From Leptospira bandrabouensis (GTDB lineage: Bacteria; Spirochaetota; Leptospiria; Leptospirales; Leptospiraceae), in NCBI RefSeq assembly GCF_004770905.1, contig NZ_RQHT01000012.1:600158-664157 (forward strand): a stretch of 64,000 nucleotides of DNA, given 5' to 3'. The notes below the pieces were generated by a model that saw nothing but the letters and a program-made list of their open reading frames with translations, had not been told where the DNA came from and did no database searches. Below, in pieces: positions 46,808-55,778 of the stretch (position 1 is its first letter; every line of letters starts with the position of its first letter). The translations under genes were made by a program, and so were the position numbers.

Positions 46808-48397
46808 TCATTCTTCCAGCGGAGGATTCTCTAGAAGTTCGATTCCCTCGTTATTTTTGTGAAAATAATTCATATCCCATTCTGTATCAAAAAGAAGAGC
46901 CATATTGCCAAATAAATCTTCCACTAGTCCTGCGTTCGATGGAATCTTTGCCCTATCTTCCTTTTTAACCCATCTAGAAATTCCATAAGGTAATATATGA
47001 ATGGATGTTTCTGCACCGTATTCATCTTTAAGTCGGCGTTGGAATACTTCGAATTGGAGCTTTCCCATGGCACCAATGATTGGCACACCACCACCAATGG
47101 TTCGTGAGGTGAAGAGATGTAAAATTCCTTCTTCAGCCAATTGGTCTAATCCTTTTTTAAAGGACTTTAACTGCAAAGTATCCTTACAAGAGATAGTAGC
47201 AAAAAGTTCGGGTGCGAAACTAGGTAGAGGACGAAGAGGTGGTGTATTTCCTGTAGATAATACATCCCCAATTTTATAAGTTCCTGGATTGACGAGTCCA
47301 ATGATGTCTCCGGGATAAGCAGTATCAACTGTGTTTCGATCTTGTCCAAAAAAGGCGAAACTGGATGAAAGTTTGACTGGTTTATCCAATCGGTTATGAT
47401 TTACGTTTAATCCCCGTTCAAAGACTCCAGAACAAATTCGTAAAAAAGCAATCCGATCTCGGTGAGCTTTGTTCATATTGGCTTGGACCTTAAATACAAA
47501 TGCACTAAAAGGTGCATTGATTGGATCTAAATAATTTCCATCACGCAAAGGAATATGGTCAGGCCCTGGAGCTAATTCTAGGAATTTATTTAAAAAAAGT
47601 TCAATCCCAAAATTATTGACCGCCGAACCAAAGTAAACCGGTGTTTCTTTACCTAACAAAAACAAATTTTTGTCAATTTTACCAATACCATTTTCTACCA
47701 AATCGATTTGTTCCCGAAACGCTGATACAATTTCTGAATCAAACTGTTCATCTAAACTGGGATCATTCGGACCTGCCATACGAAAAACCGCCTTCTGTTT
47801 TCCCCCAGGGGTACGATCAAAGAGATATAATTGTTGGTCTCTTAAATCATAAACTCCCTTAAAATCAAAACCGGTTCCAAGAGGCCAAACATCTGGAACA
47901 GCTTTAATCCCAAGAACTTTTTCAATTTCATCAAGGAGCGCATAAAGGTCCTTCGTCGGACGATCCATCTTGTTGATGAAAGTAATGATAGGAATTCCCC
48001 TGTCCCGACAAACACGGAAAAGTTTAATAGTTTGAGGCTCAACCCCCTTTCCCGCATCCAGAACCATCACTGCCGTATCCGCCGCCATCAGGGTGCGGTA
48101 GGTATCCTCAGAAAAGTCTTCGTGACCTGGCGTGTCCAAAAGGTTTAGGACGTTACCTTTATATTCAAACTGGAGGGCTGCCGAAGTGATAGAAATCCCC
48201 CTCTCTTTTTCCATGGCCATCCAATCAGAAGTCGCTGACTTCCCTTCCTTTTTGGCCTTAACAGCTCCGGCAAGTTGGATGGCACCTCCGTATAGAAGTA
48301 ACTTCTCAGTCAGAGTGGTTTTACCCGCATCGGGGTGAGCAATGATGGCAAAGGTTTTTCGGCGACGGACTTCTCTTTCAATCAGATCGGGAGACAT
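46808..48397 (-). CDS. prfC: Peptide chain release factor 3
   Basis: A 529-residue translational GTPase that frees RF1/RF2 from terminated ribosomes. Motifs are AIIAHPDAGKTTLTEKLLL, the switch segment EKERGISITS, LDTPGHEDFSEDTYR and NKMDR. Length and order fit RF3. The ATG is at 48397. The tail lies one base from the end of the convergent phosphatase gene. Confidence 0.95.
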   Translation of the reverse strand: MSPDLIEREVRRRKTFAIIAHPDAGKTTLTEKLLLYGGAIQLAGAVKAKKEGKSATSDWMAMEKERGISITSAALQFEYKGNVLNLLDTPGHEDFSEDTYRTLMAADTAVMVLDAGKGVEPQTIKLFRVCRDRGIPIITFINKMDRPTKDLYALLDEIEKVLGIKAVPDVWPLGTGFDFKGVYDLRDQQLYLFDRTPGGKQKAVFRMAGPNDPSLDEQFDSEIVSAFREQIDLVENGIGKIDKNLFLLGKETPVYFGSAVNNFGIELFLNKFLELAPGPDHIPLRDGNYLDPINAPFSAFVFKVQANMNKAHRDRIAFLRICSGVFERGLNVNHNRLDKPVKLSSSFAFFGQDRNTVDTAYPGDIIGLVNPGTYKIGDVLSTGNTPPLRPLPSFAPELFATISCKDTLQLKSFKKGLDQLAEEGILHLFTSRTIGGGVPIIGAMGKLQFEVFQRRLKDEYGAETSIHILPYGISRWVKKEDRAKIPSNAGLVEDLFGNMALLFDTEWDMNYFHKNNEGIELLENPPLEE

Positions 48398-48477
48398 AAC
48401 TTGAGTTCCATACTGTCTAAATTTGAGATTCTGTCGAGAATAAAGAGAAATACCGGTTCCGAATCACAAGGAAGGGG

Positions 48478-48506
48478 TTGACTTGCAGATTATGTCCCAT
48501 TAGATT
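48478..48506 (+). promoter_or_regulatory. promoter for the NHL-repeat gene
   Basis: TTGACT (48478-48483) and TAGATT (48501-48506) spaced by 17 bases, 20 bases before the TTG start at 48526. It places transcription start downstream of the longer reading frame beginning at 48478, so that start is excluded. Confidence 0.55.
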
Positions 48507-48525
48507 GGGGTTAGAGGGATCTTCT

Positions 48526-50559
48526 TTGAGAAAGTTATTATCGTTTTTCTTTCTACTGGTAAGTACACAAGTTTTCCCTCTGGACTTTCCCAATTTTTCT
48601 TTGGGTGAAGAGAATGCCAAGGAAGAATTTAAACGTGGACTCACTTACAAAAATTTAAGAGAATATTCTGCGGCAAAAGAACGATTCCAAAAGGCAGTAA
48701 ATTTAAAAAAAGACTTTCACTTAGCTCGCCTTGAACTTGCAAACAATTATTATTTGTTAGGTGAATGGGAAGAAGCCCTTGATGAGTTAGAAATTCTTGC
48801 CTCTAAAGCTAAAAACGATCTATTAATTATCAATAAAATAGAAGCACTTCGATTAGCAATTGCAGGTGGTGTCACTGATAAAGAGAAAATATATTTCAAA
48901 ACGATTGAAGGCGATTCCATGCGTGGATACAGGTTTCGTAATCCTGTGGATATTACTTTTGATGAAGATGGAAATTTTTACGTCGCTGGTTTTGATACTT
49001 CTAATATTATAAAATTTAATGCCGCAGGATCTCCTATTTCTAATTGGCGCGGTGGAATCACAAGAAAACTGGATCGCCCTGTATCCTTAGCTTACCATCA
49101 GCAAAAAATCTATGTTGCTGATTTTGCACGAGATGAAATCCTAATCTTTGATCTTTCGGGAAGTTTTATTTCCTCCTTTGGTGGTTCTGGAAAAGGTCAA
49201 GGCCAATTCAGAGGTCCATCTTCCCTATTTATAGATCCCAATGGAAATATATTTGTAGCCGATTCAGGAAACGCTCGCATTCAAAAATTCAATGCCAGTG
49301 GTAAATTCATTTTAGAGTTTCAAGGTTCAGGAAACTCTAAATTAGGTAATCCTTCAGGAATCACCATTTTTGATGGAAAAATCTATGTTGTAGATAAAGA
49401 AAATCTGCGAGTGATTACTTTTGATGGTGATGGAAACACACTTAATATCATAGAAAAACCTGAGTGGAAAAAACCGAGAAGTATTCGTATTTTAGATAAC
49501 CAAATTTTTCTAACAGATGAATTAACAGGAATATGGACCTACTCCTTGTTAAATGGTGAATGGAAACAACTCAGTAAGTTTAGAGACAAAAAGGGAGTTT
49601 ACCGCGTTTTATTTCGTCCATTTGCAACTAATATGGACTCCACAGGAAGCCTTTATTTTGTGGATTTCGGAAAACATAGAATCGATATTTTTTCTCAAAA
49701 AAACCACTTACTTTCAAATTTAGACCTTAAAATTGAATCCATTGATACATCTGGATTCCCGGATATTCATATCTATACTCGAGTTCGAAACCGTGCCGGA
49801 AAAGAAATTGTTGGAATTGATCGTTTGAGTTTCAGAATATTCGAAAATGACAATATGACTCCTCTTTTTTCATTGGCAAACAAAAACAAATTAAACGACA
49901 AACTAAGTGTTGCCATGGTTTACGAAAATAGCGAAGGATTAAAAAAAGGAAAACTTTCCCTTGAAGACGGGCTTTTTCCATTTTTTCGTTCTTTACATGA
50001 TACGGATAAAATTGCGTTATATCGGGCAGGAAAAGACAGCAATTTGATTTTACCAGAGACAGTTTCTCTTCGTGACATCCTTGCAAAAATTAGAGACAGT
50101 GTTCCCGAAGAAAAATACAATTTTGGGAAAGCAAGCATTGCAGCCTTACAAAAACTTTCCCTTGAAACAGGACCTAAGGTCTTGGTCTATTTGGTTTCTG
50201 GTGAAAGTAGAGAGGATAGTTTTTTACAATACCAAAAATCAAGAATTGTAGCTTTTTCCAAGGCTCATTCCATTCCTATTTATGTTTTGTCGGTAAATCC
50301 CAACCTAAACCTAGAAGAATCCTGGTCTGATATGACCGGACCTACTAATGGTCGTTATATTGTTCTTGATGGAGAAGGCGAAGAAAGGGAATTATATAAA
50401 AAATTAAAATCTCATATTGACTACCGATACATCCTGTCCTATAAAACTGATACAAATCCTGAGCTTATCAACCGGTACATCAAATTAGCAATTGGGGTTG
50501 AACATCGGGGAGTGAAAGGTAGAGATGAAGGAGGTTACTTTGTTCCAGAACCTCGTTAA
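48526..50559 (+). CDS. exported TPR/NHL-repeat protein with VWA-like C-terminus
   Basis: A 677-residue exported protein. A signal peptide (about 1-20) is followed by tetratricopeptide repeats (about 30-110) and NHL beta-propeller blades (about 130-400) such as NPVDITFDEDGNFYVAGFD and GPSSLFIDPNGNIFVADSG. The last 270 residues look like a von Willebrand A-type domain (LSVAMVYENSEGLKKG, KVLVYLVSGESRED). The start is TTG at 48526 with AGAGGGAT upstream. It overlaps the next gene by 20 bases. Likely an envelope scaffold; no function is known. Confidence 0.72.
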   Translation: MRKLLSFFFLLVSTQVFPLDFPNFSLGEENAKEEFKRGLTYKNLREYSAAKERFQKAVNLKKDFHLARLELANNYYLLGEWEEALDELEILASKAKNDLLIINKIEALRLAIAGGVTDKEKIYFKTIEGDSMRGYRFRNPVDITFDEDGNFYVAGFDTSNIIKFNAAGSPISNWRGGITRKLDRPVSLAYHQQKIYVADFARDEILIFDLSGSFISSFGGSGKGQGQFRGPSSLFIDPNGNIFVADSGNARIQKFNASGKFILEFQGSGNSKLGNPSGITIFDGKIYVVDKENLRVITFDGDGNTLNIIEKPEWKKPRSIRILDNQIFLTDELTGIWTYSLLNGEWKQLSKFRDKKGVYRVLFRPFATNMDSTGSLYFVDFGKHRIDIFSQKNHLLSNLDLKIESIDTSGFPDIHIYTRVRNRAGKEIVGIDRLSFRIFENDNMTPLFSLANKNKLNDKLSVAMVYENSEGLKKGKLSLEDGLFPFFRSLHDTDKIALYRAGKDSNLILPETVSLRDILAKIRDSVPEEKYNFGKASIAALQKLSLETGPKVLVYLVSGESREDSFLQYQKSRIVAFSKAHSIPIYVLSVNPNLNLEESWSDMTGPTNGRYIVLDGEGEERELYKKLKSHIDYRYILSYKTDTNPELINRYIKLAIGVEHRGVKGRDEGGYFVPEPR

Positions 50560-52576
50560 ACAGAAATTCAGGTTTGTGATTCTTAGTTTCTTACTTGTTT
50601 CAATAACAGTTTTAAATGCGGAGACTAGTGCTTTAGAAGATATAACCGAAGGCAAACGATTCCAGGCAGAGAACAACTGTAGAAAGGCAATTCAATTTTT
50701 CCAGTCTGCTCTGCAAAAAAACCGTAACTCCATTGATGCAAAATTAGGAGTAGCAGACTGTAGTTTTCGCTTCGGAGCTTTTCGGGAAAGTAAGAAGTTT
50801 TATTTGGAAATTCTAGAACGTGAACCCAAGTTTATTCCTGCGACCATAGGGTTATCTGAAATTTATTTGTCAGAATCAGACTTCAATTCGATTTCTAAGT
50901 TGATAGATCCCCTACTTATTGAATTTCCCAATCATACAGGTTTACGAATCACAGAAGCCAAATCCTTACAAAAACAAGGAAAACTAGATTCCGCAATTTT
51001 TAAAATCAAAACATTAGCAAAACGTTTGGAGGATCCTTCCGACTTGTTGTTAATGTTGGCAGAATTATATTTTACCAAACAAAATTATACCGAATCATTT
51101 AACGCAATAGATTTATATACAAAAAAAGAGCCAAATGATCCAGAAGGGTTTGCATTTAAAGCTAAAGTCCTATTATACCAAAACTACTTTTATCCAAACC
51201 AACTTAAATCGGTTTTACCATTAGTCGAAGAATCGATTCAAAATTCAATTAACCTAAATCCGAAGGGAGAACAGGCAAGATTCTATTCTGTTTATCATGA
51301 TATGATTCTCTCGAACTTGGTAAGCGATAAAGAATTGAAAAGGCGTGCGTTTCGTACGATCTATGAATTAGCAAGGGAGTTTCCTGAAAACCAACTTTAT
51401 CATAGTTTAGAAGCAAATCTTGCCTGGGAATTAGACGAAACAAAATTTGCCACTTACCATTATCGTAGAGCCTTACAATTAGATGATTTAGATGAGATGC
51501 TACGTTTCGAAGCTGAAGAATATTCAATTGTCAAAGAAAAGGAAGAGTCAAAATTACGAAGAGAATTGGGAGATTATAGAAGAGATCGATTTTATTCCGA
51601 AAAACATTCTCTCTATCATAAAAGTTCGTTATTTCATCTCAAACGAGCTAAAGACCTAAGCCCACAAACACCAACAATTCGAAAAGAAATATTGGAATTT
51701 TATAATCAAACGGGTGAAACTGCAAAATATACTAATTTGTTGCTACGGCTCAGAGAAGAAGATCCAAATTCTTTTAAACTGCAAAACAAACTAGAGTTTG
51801 CGATTAAAAACTTAAAAGAATCATTGGAGTTTCGGGAAGGTTACATTCAAATTGATCCAAATATGGTTGAGGAAAATGTTCAAAGGTATAGTCCTGAAGT
51901 TTATGTTTTTGATTTAGAATCGAGTTTGCCTTTTCCTTACCATTTACAAGCAGGAAGACTTTTGGCGGATGTTATTCGTTACAACTTAAAACAAATGCAG
52001 TCAGTTCGTGTTGTGGAAGGTGATGAGTTTAAACAGATTCGCAATTTACTAAAAGATACGAGTTACCATCCCTTTTCGCAAACCATTCCCTTTACCATTG
52101 ATAACCTTCATCTGCTTGATACAAAAAGAAAAAATGCAACTAAAATACGTTACGTCGTTCATGGAAGATACCAAATCAAAGATGGTGATATTCGTTTGGA
52201 TGTATCTGTATATGATAGAAATAGCCTGAGAGATATAGCTACCTGGTCTACAAACCAGAGGGGAAGAGATAGTCTTCCTACCATCATTCATCGTGTTTCC
52301 GAAAGAATCAGAGACCTACTTCCTAAAGAAGGCAAAATCTTAAAAGTCAAAAAGGATGAAGTGATTGTCTCCCTAGGTAAAGATGATGGATTACAAAAAA
52401 AATCTAAGTTGGATTTTCATAGAAGAGGAAAAACATTATTCTCAGGTGAAATTATTGAATTAGGAAAATCAATTTCCTCAGTGAAACCGAATGTTAGGGG
52501 ATGGGAAAAGGAACTAGCAACGGGAGACGATGTTATTCTTTCCACGGACTCTCAAACAGAGAAGAAAAATAAGTAA
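50540..52576 (+). CDS. exported TPR protein
   Basis: A 678-residue protein with a signal peptide (FRFVILSFLLVSITVLNA, ending near residue 27) and many tetratricopeptide repeats to about residue 410. The C-terminal third (from about 450) resembles the N-terminal domain of TolB/FlgT-type envelope proteins (LLADVIRYNLKQMQSVRVVEG, then YVVHGRYQIKDGDIRLDV). TTG at 50540 has a perfect AAGGAGG five bases away, favoured over ATG at 50525. It overlaps the NHL gene, so the two are coupled and may work together. Confidence 0.65.
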   Translation: MFQNLVKQKFRFVILSFLLVSITVLNAETSALEDITEGKRFQAENNCRKAIQFFQSALQKNRNSIDAKLGVADCSFRFGAFRESKKFYLEILEREPKFIPATIGLSEIYLSESDFNSISKLIDPLLIEFPNHTGLRITEAKSLQKQGKLDSAIFKIKTLAKRLEDPSDLLLMLAELYFTKQNYTESFNAIDLYTKKEPNDPEGFAFKAKVLLYQNYFYPNQLKSVLPLVEESIQNSINLNPKGEQARFYSVYHDMILSNLVSDKELKRRAFRTIYELAREFPENQLYHSLEANLAWELDETKFATYHYRRALQLDDLDEMLRFEAEEYSIVKEKEESKLRRELGDYRRDRFYSEKHSLYHKSSLFHLKRAKDLSPQTPTIRKEILEFYNQTGETAKYTNLLLRLREEDPNSFKLQNKLEFAIKNLKESLEFREGYIQIDPNMVEENVQRYSPEVYVFDLESSLPFPYHLQAGRLLADVIRYNLKQMQSVRVVEGDEFKQIRNLLKDTSYHPFSQTIPFTIDNLHLLDTKRKNATKIRYVVHGRYQIKDGDIRLDVSVYDRNSLRDIATWSTNQRGRDSLPTIIHRVSERIRDLLPKEGKILKVKKDEVIVSLGKDDGLQKKSKLDFHRRGKTLFSGEIIELGKSISSVKPNVRGWEKELATGDDVILSTDSQTEKKNK

Positions 52577-53099
52577 GGATCTCTTCAGAAATTCTTTCTT
52601 CTTTAGTTTCTGTCAGATTTTGAATTTCCAGTTGGCAAAGATTTCGATGGAAATAAACAGATTTTATCCCTTCTCTTTGGAAACAGTTCGATAGAATAGG
52701 ACGTAACTTAAAAAAATCTTTTTCTTCTAAGTAAATGGGGTCTTTAGTAAATTCATAATTGGAAATTAATTTATGAATATTTTCTCTCGGAGTTTTTTTC
52801 CATTCTAGATCCACATTCGGATAAAAATAGAATTTCCCCAATTCAAATTGAAGTTCTCCCGATGATAAAAGGTTTTTTACTCTTTCATTTTCAAAGCGTA
52901 CAGATCCAAAATCGGAACTCGATTGATCTGTAAATCCGACAAGGACAGAACCGACTCCCTCTTTATCACGTTCTATTTTTAATAGCAAAACCTGGGGTCT
53001 ACCTAGTTTTTCCGACTCCTCTTCGATTCTTTTTTTTGCTTCTAAAGAAATTGTTAGTTCTTGTTTTCTTTTTTTAAATGGGAACCACATCATTTTCAA
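52533..53099 (-). CDS. hypothetical protein
   Basis: A 188-residue protein with no signal peptide. The opening is highly charged (KKRKQELTISLEAKKRIEEE) and resembles the first helix and strand of the HesB/IscA fold, but its three cysteines (SNCFQ, NLCQ region) do not match the usual CxC pattern. I do not recognise it. TTG at 53099 has AAGG seven bases away; ATG at 53093 is an alternative. It is convergent with the TPR gene, overlapping its tail by 44 bases. Confidence 0.45.
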   Translation of the reverse strand: MKMMWFPFKKRKQELTISLEAKKRIEEESEKLGRPQVLLLKIERDKEGVGSVLVGFTDQSSSDFGSVRFENERVKNLLSSGELQFELGKFYFYPNVDLEWKKTPRENIHKLISNYEFTKDPIYLEEKDFFKLRPILSNCFQREGIKSVYFHRNLCQLEIQNLTETKEERISEEILTYFSSLFESPWKE

Positions 53100-53119
53100 T
53101 TGATTACCTTCTAATGAGT

Positions 53120-53590
53120 ATGAATACATTTATTTACAGATCTAGTTTTCCGATAAAAAAAAAGGAATTATTTCAGTTTCACGAGGATCCAATCGGTTTT
53201 CAAACTTTGGTTAGCGGTGCAACAGGAGTCAAAGTTTTAAAAGCACCAAAATCTCTCCAGGTTGGCGAAGAAGTGATTTTAGAAATAAACATCTTTCCTT
53301 TTTGGAAAAAGATCTGGGTAGCAAAACACATTTCCTATAAAAAAAATGAGTTCTTTATAGATAACCAAGAAAAAGGTCCTTTTCTAAAATTTGAACATAC
53401 ACACCGATTTTTAGATGAAGCTGATGGTGGCTGTATTCTCTCTGAGGAAATACAAATCCACTTCTACTTTTGGACCATTTCTCGTGTATTCTTACTTCCT
53501 ATTTTATTTTTAATGTTTCATAAACGACATACACTTACGGGAAAACATTTTGGTGTTAAACCAAAACTAATTTTTTGCGGGTATTCTTGA
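53120..53590 (+). CDS. SRPBCC-fold (START/Bet v1-like) protein
   Basis: A 156-residue protein with the SRPBCC pattern: MNTFIYRSSFPIKKKELFQFHEDPIGFQ opens with the family's first strand and helix, then LQVGEEVILEINIFPFWKKI and a C-terminal long hydrophobic helix (ISRVFLLPILFLMFHKRH). The fold binds hydrophobic ligands. The start is ATG at 53120; none of the upstream alternatives has a convincing site. Its tail overlaps mgsA by 24 bases in the opposite direction. Confidence 0.62.
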   Translation: MNTFIYRSSFPIKKKELFQFHEDPIGFQTLVSGATGVKVLKAPKSLQVGEEVILEINIFPFWKKIWVAKHISYKKNEFFIDNQEKGPFLKFEHTHRFLDEADGGCILSEEIQIHFYFWTISRVFLLPILFLMFHKRHTLTGKHFGVKPKLIFCGYS

Positions 53591-54001
53591 TCCATAATCG
53601 ATCAACTGGCGACTATATTCTCTCTCCATAAGAGGAGATGAAATTAAAAAATCAGCACTTGAACGATTGCATGCCATGGGAATATTATACAATACGGCAA
53701 TACGTAATAAGGCTTTGACATCGGGATCATGCGGTTGGGCAGAAAGTGGATCCCAGAAAAATACCATAAAATCAATTCCATCTTCGACAATCTTTGACCC
53801 TATCTGTTGGTCACCACCAAGAGGTCCCGAAATGAAACGAAACACAGGAAGTCCGATCTGTTCATGAATCAATTTTCCAGTAGTACCTGTGGCAGATAGA
53901 TGATGTTTACTTAAGGTTCCTTTATTGTATTTTACCCAGTCCAATAAATCTTCCTTTCGATTGTCATGTGCAATGAGGACGATCTTTTTTGTGATCTCCA
54001 T
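53567..54001 (-). CDS. mgsA: Methylglyoxal synthase
   Basis: A 144-residue enzyme converting dihydroxyacetone phosphate to methylglyoxal and phosphate, a bypass of glycolysis under phosphate limitation. Family features include IVLIAHDNRKEDLLDW, ATGTTG, GPLGGDQQIG, FFWDPLSAQPHDPDVKALLR and NIPMACNRSSADF, with the catalytic Asp in GGDQQ context. ATG at 54001 is preferred by alignment to E. coli MgsA, although 54022 is also in frame. Regulation is not visible. Confidence 0.93.
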   Translation of the reverse strand: MEITKKIVLIAHDNRKEDLLDWVKYNKGTLSKHHLSATGTTGKLIHEQIGLPVFRFISGPLGGDQQIGSKIVEDGIDFMVFFWDPLSAQPHDPDVKALLRIAVLYNIPMACNRSSADFLISSPLMEREYSRQLIDYGSRIPAKN

Positions 54002-54073
54002 TTTTCTTTGAATTAGTACCATAGAATGATAGTTCTTGCCAATATCTAGGATTCAAGGAAAGTTTCCCTGTAA

Positions 54074-54880
54074 ATGAAATTTCCCATCCTATTTTTATGG
54101 ATTTCTTTGCTTTTGTTAGAAGCTTTTTCCCTTAGTGCCAAAGATGTGAATCAAGGATCGACAAAGGAAAATCGCCTAGAATCCATATTACCCACAACTC
54201 CGGAATCAGGGTCGCCTTGGGGGGATAGTTCAGAGCGATTGGATTCCATCAAAGTCCTGGACTTAGTAGATGAAAAAAATTCTGAAAAACGTTGGCAGGA
54301 AGCAAACAAAGAATATGCAACAGCCATAGATTACTTCGAATCAGGTAAAAAAAATATCGAAAAACGTAAGGAAGATTCTAAAAAGGAAATTTACTACGAA
54401 GATAGATACGAATGGCAAAAACAGATCAGAAAAGAGAACAAAGAAAAAGAATTTCAAAAGTTACTTTTTGACTTACGAACACAAACTGTGGCCCGGTTGA
54501 TCAAAGGAATGAACCTTTTGGATAAAATCGAAAATCCAAAAGTAAAAGAAAGCGAACCTTATCTTGATTTAAAATCTGGAATTTATAGAGAATATATCAA
54601 ACACCAAGAAGCATTTAAAAATTATCTACAGGTGATTGATTTTACACTTCGTTATATTGGTATCTCTTCCAAAAATGAAGCAGAGGCAGAACCACATAGA
54701 CTCCTTGCTTTGTCTTATGAAAAAATGGAACAAACAGCCATAAAATCCAAAAACCAAGAACTCTATTATGAGTTCAAAGAACTAAAGAAAAAACATCTTT
54801 TGCGATTTGCAGAAATTCACTATGGTCGCGAATCCAAAGAATACGCGAGCATAGAAGAAAAGGTAGGAAAGGATTTTTAA
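54074..54880 (+). CDS. exported helical protein, possibly FcpA-like
   Basis: A 268-residue protein with a signal peptide (about 1-22) and then long charged helices (EKRWQEANKEYATAI, KEIYYEDRYEWQKQIRK, LKSGIYREYIKHQEAFKNY). The overall plan recalls the helical flagellar-coiling proteins FcpA/FcpB that sheath Leptospira periplasmic flagella. I recall the family only in outline, so this is a suggestion, not a call. No flagellar gene is adjacent. ATG at 54074 has no strong SD. Confidence 0.4.
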   Translation: MKFPILFLWISLLLLEAFSLSAKDVNQGSTKENRLESILPTTPESGSPWGDSSERLDSIKVLDLVDEKNSEKRWQEANKEYATAIDYFESGKKNIEKRKEDSKKEIYYEDRYEWQKQIRKENKEKEFQKLLFDLRTQTVARLIKGMNLLDKIENPKVKESEPYLDLKSGIYREYIKHQEAFKNYLQVIDFTLRYIGISSKNEAEAEPHRLLALSYEKMEQTAIKSKNQELYYEFKELKKKHLLRFAEIHYGRESKEYASIEEKVGKDF

Positions 54881-55707
54881 ATTAGACCAAGTTTCTTTTT
54901 TAATGACCGGTTTTCTTCTACTAGTTCCTTAATTTCTTGTTCGGTATATTCAAAAAGTCGATCTTGCGCTCGTAAAATTTTATCTAAATTCATCTCTTCA
55001 ATTCGAGAATAATTTAACACTTGTTCTGTTGCTTTTTGTAATTCCAAAGCCTGTTTGAGTTCTTTTTCTCTGAGTTCATCCAACTTCTGACTTGCTTTTA
55101 CACGTTCATGAAGTTCAATTAACTCCTGGTTTTTCATATCATTCACTTTTTCTAAAGCAGTGCTGATACCAGCTTGCGAACGTTTCACAAGTTCTTCGTA
55201 TTGCAAAATGGAACGTAAAGCTTCATTTTCCTTTTTCGATTCTTCGTATTCTTGGTGAGCTAAGGAAAATACACCTTCAAAAAAACCAACATTTTCTAAA
55301 CAGGAATTTCCAATATCTAAAGCCGCTGCTTTATAAGATTCTGATTGGATGGTACGATCCAAAATCATTCGTAGTTCCCTCACATGAAGGGGATTTTCTA
55401 AAACTAAGTATTTGGATTGGTTTTGGACTGTGTCCTGAATTTGGTTCACTCCGTCTTCAGAAGAAACCAAAATCAAAGAGACAAAGGGATTTGTTTCAAA
55501 ACTGGAAACAATCGTTGGTTGAATTTTTTTCCACTCTTCTAAGGACACTTGGAGGAATAAAATATGAATATCGTTCGGAGTGATCGAAATTCGATCCAAT
55601 TCATCCAATTGCATTTGGTTGACTTGAACTTTGATCTTTGAATGTTTCCAAAGTTCTACCGGAAAAGGTCTTCCATTAGAAATATTCCAAATATAAGAAG
55701 TTTTCAA
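54877..55707 (-). CDS. pseudo-receiver/coiled-coil protein
   Basis: A 276-residue cytoplasmic protein. The first 120 residues fold plausibly as a receiver-like domain (ISITPNDIHILFLQVSLEEW, then FVSLILVSSEDG and KYLVLENPLHVRELRMIL), but without the phosphorylated Asp set of true response regulators. The rest is a long coiled coil (about 155-272). TTG at 55707 has AGGAG eight bases upstream. It precedes the LptF/G gene's tail and overlaps the convergent helical protein gene by four bases. Confidence 0.5.
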   Translation of the reverse strand: MKTSYIWNISNGRPFPVELWKHSKIKVQVNQMQLDELDRISITPNDIHILFLQVSLEEWKKIQPTIVSSFETNPFVSLILVSSEDGVNQIQDTVQNQSKYLVLENPLHVRELRMILDRTIQSESYKAAALDIGNSCLENVGFFEGVFSLAHQEYEESKKENEALRSILQYEELVKRSQAGISTALEKVNDMKNQELIELHERVKASQKLDELREKELKQALELQKATEQVLNYSRIEEMNLDKILRAQDRLFEYTEQEIKELVEENRSLKKKLGLI

Positions 55708-55778
55708 ACCAGATCTCCTGCACTAAACTACTGAATCTATAGGACTGTAGTAAGAGGAATTTTCTAGCAAATTTTGCT

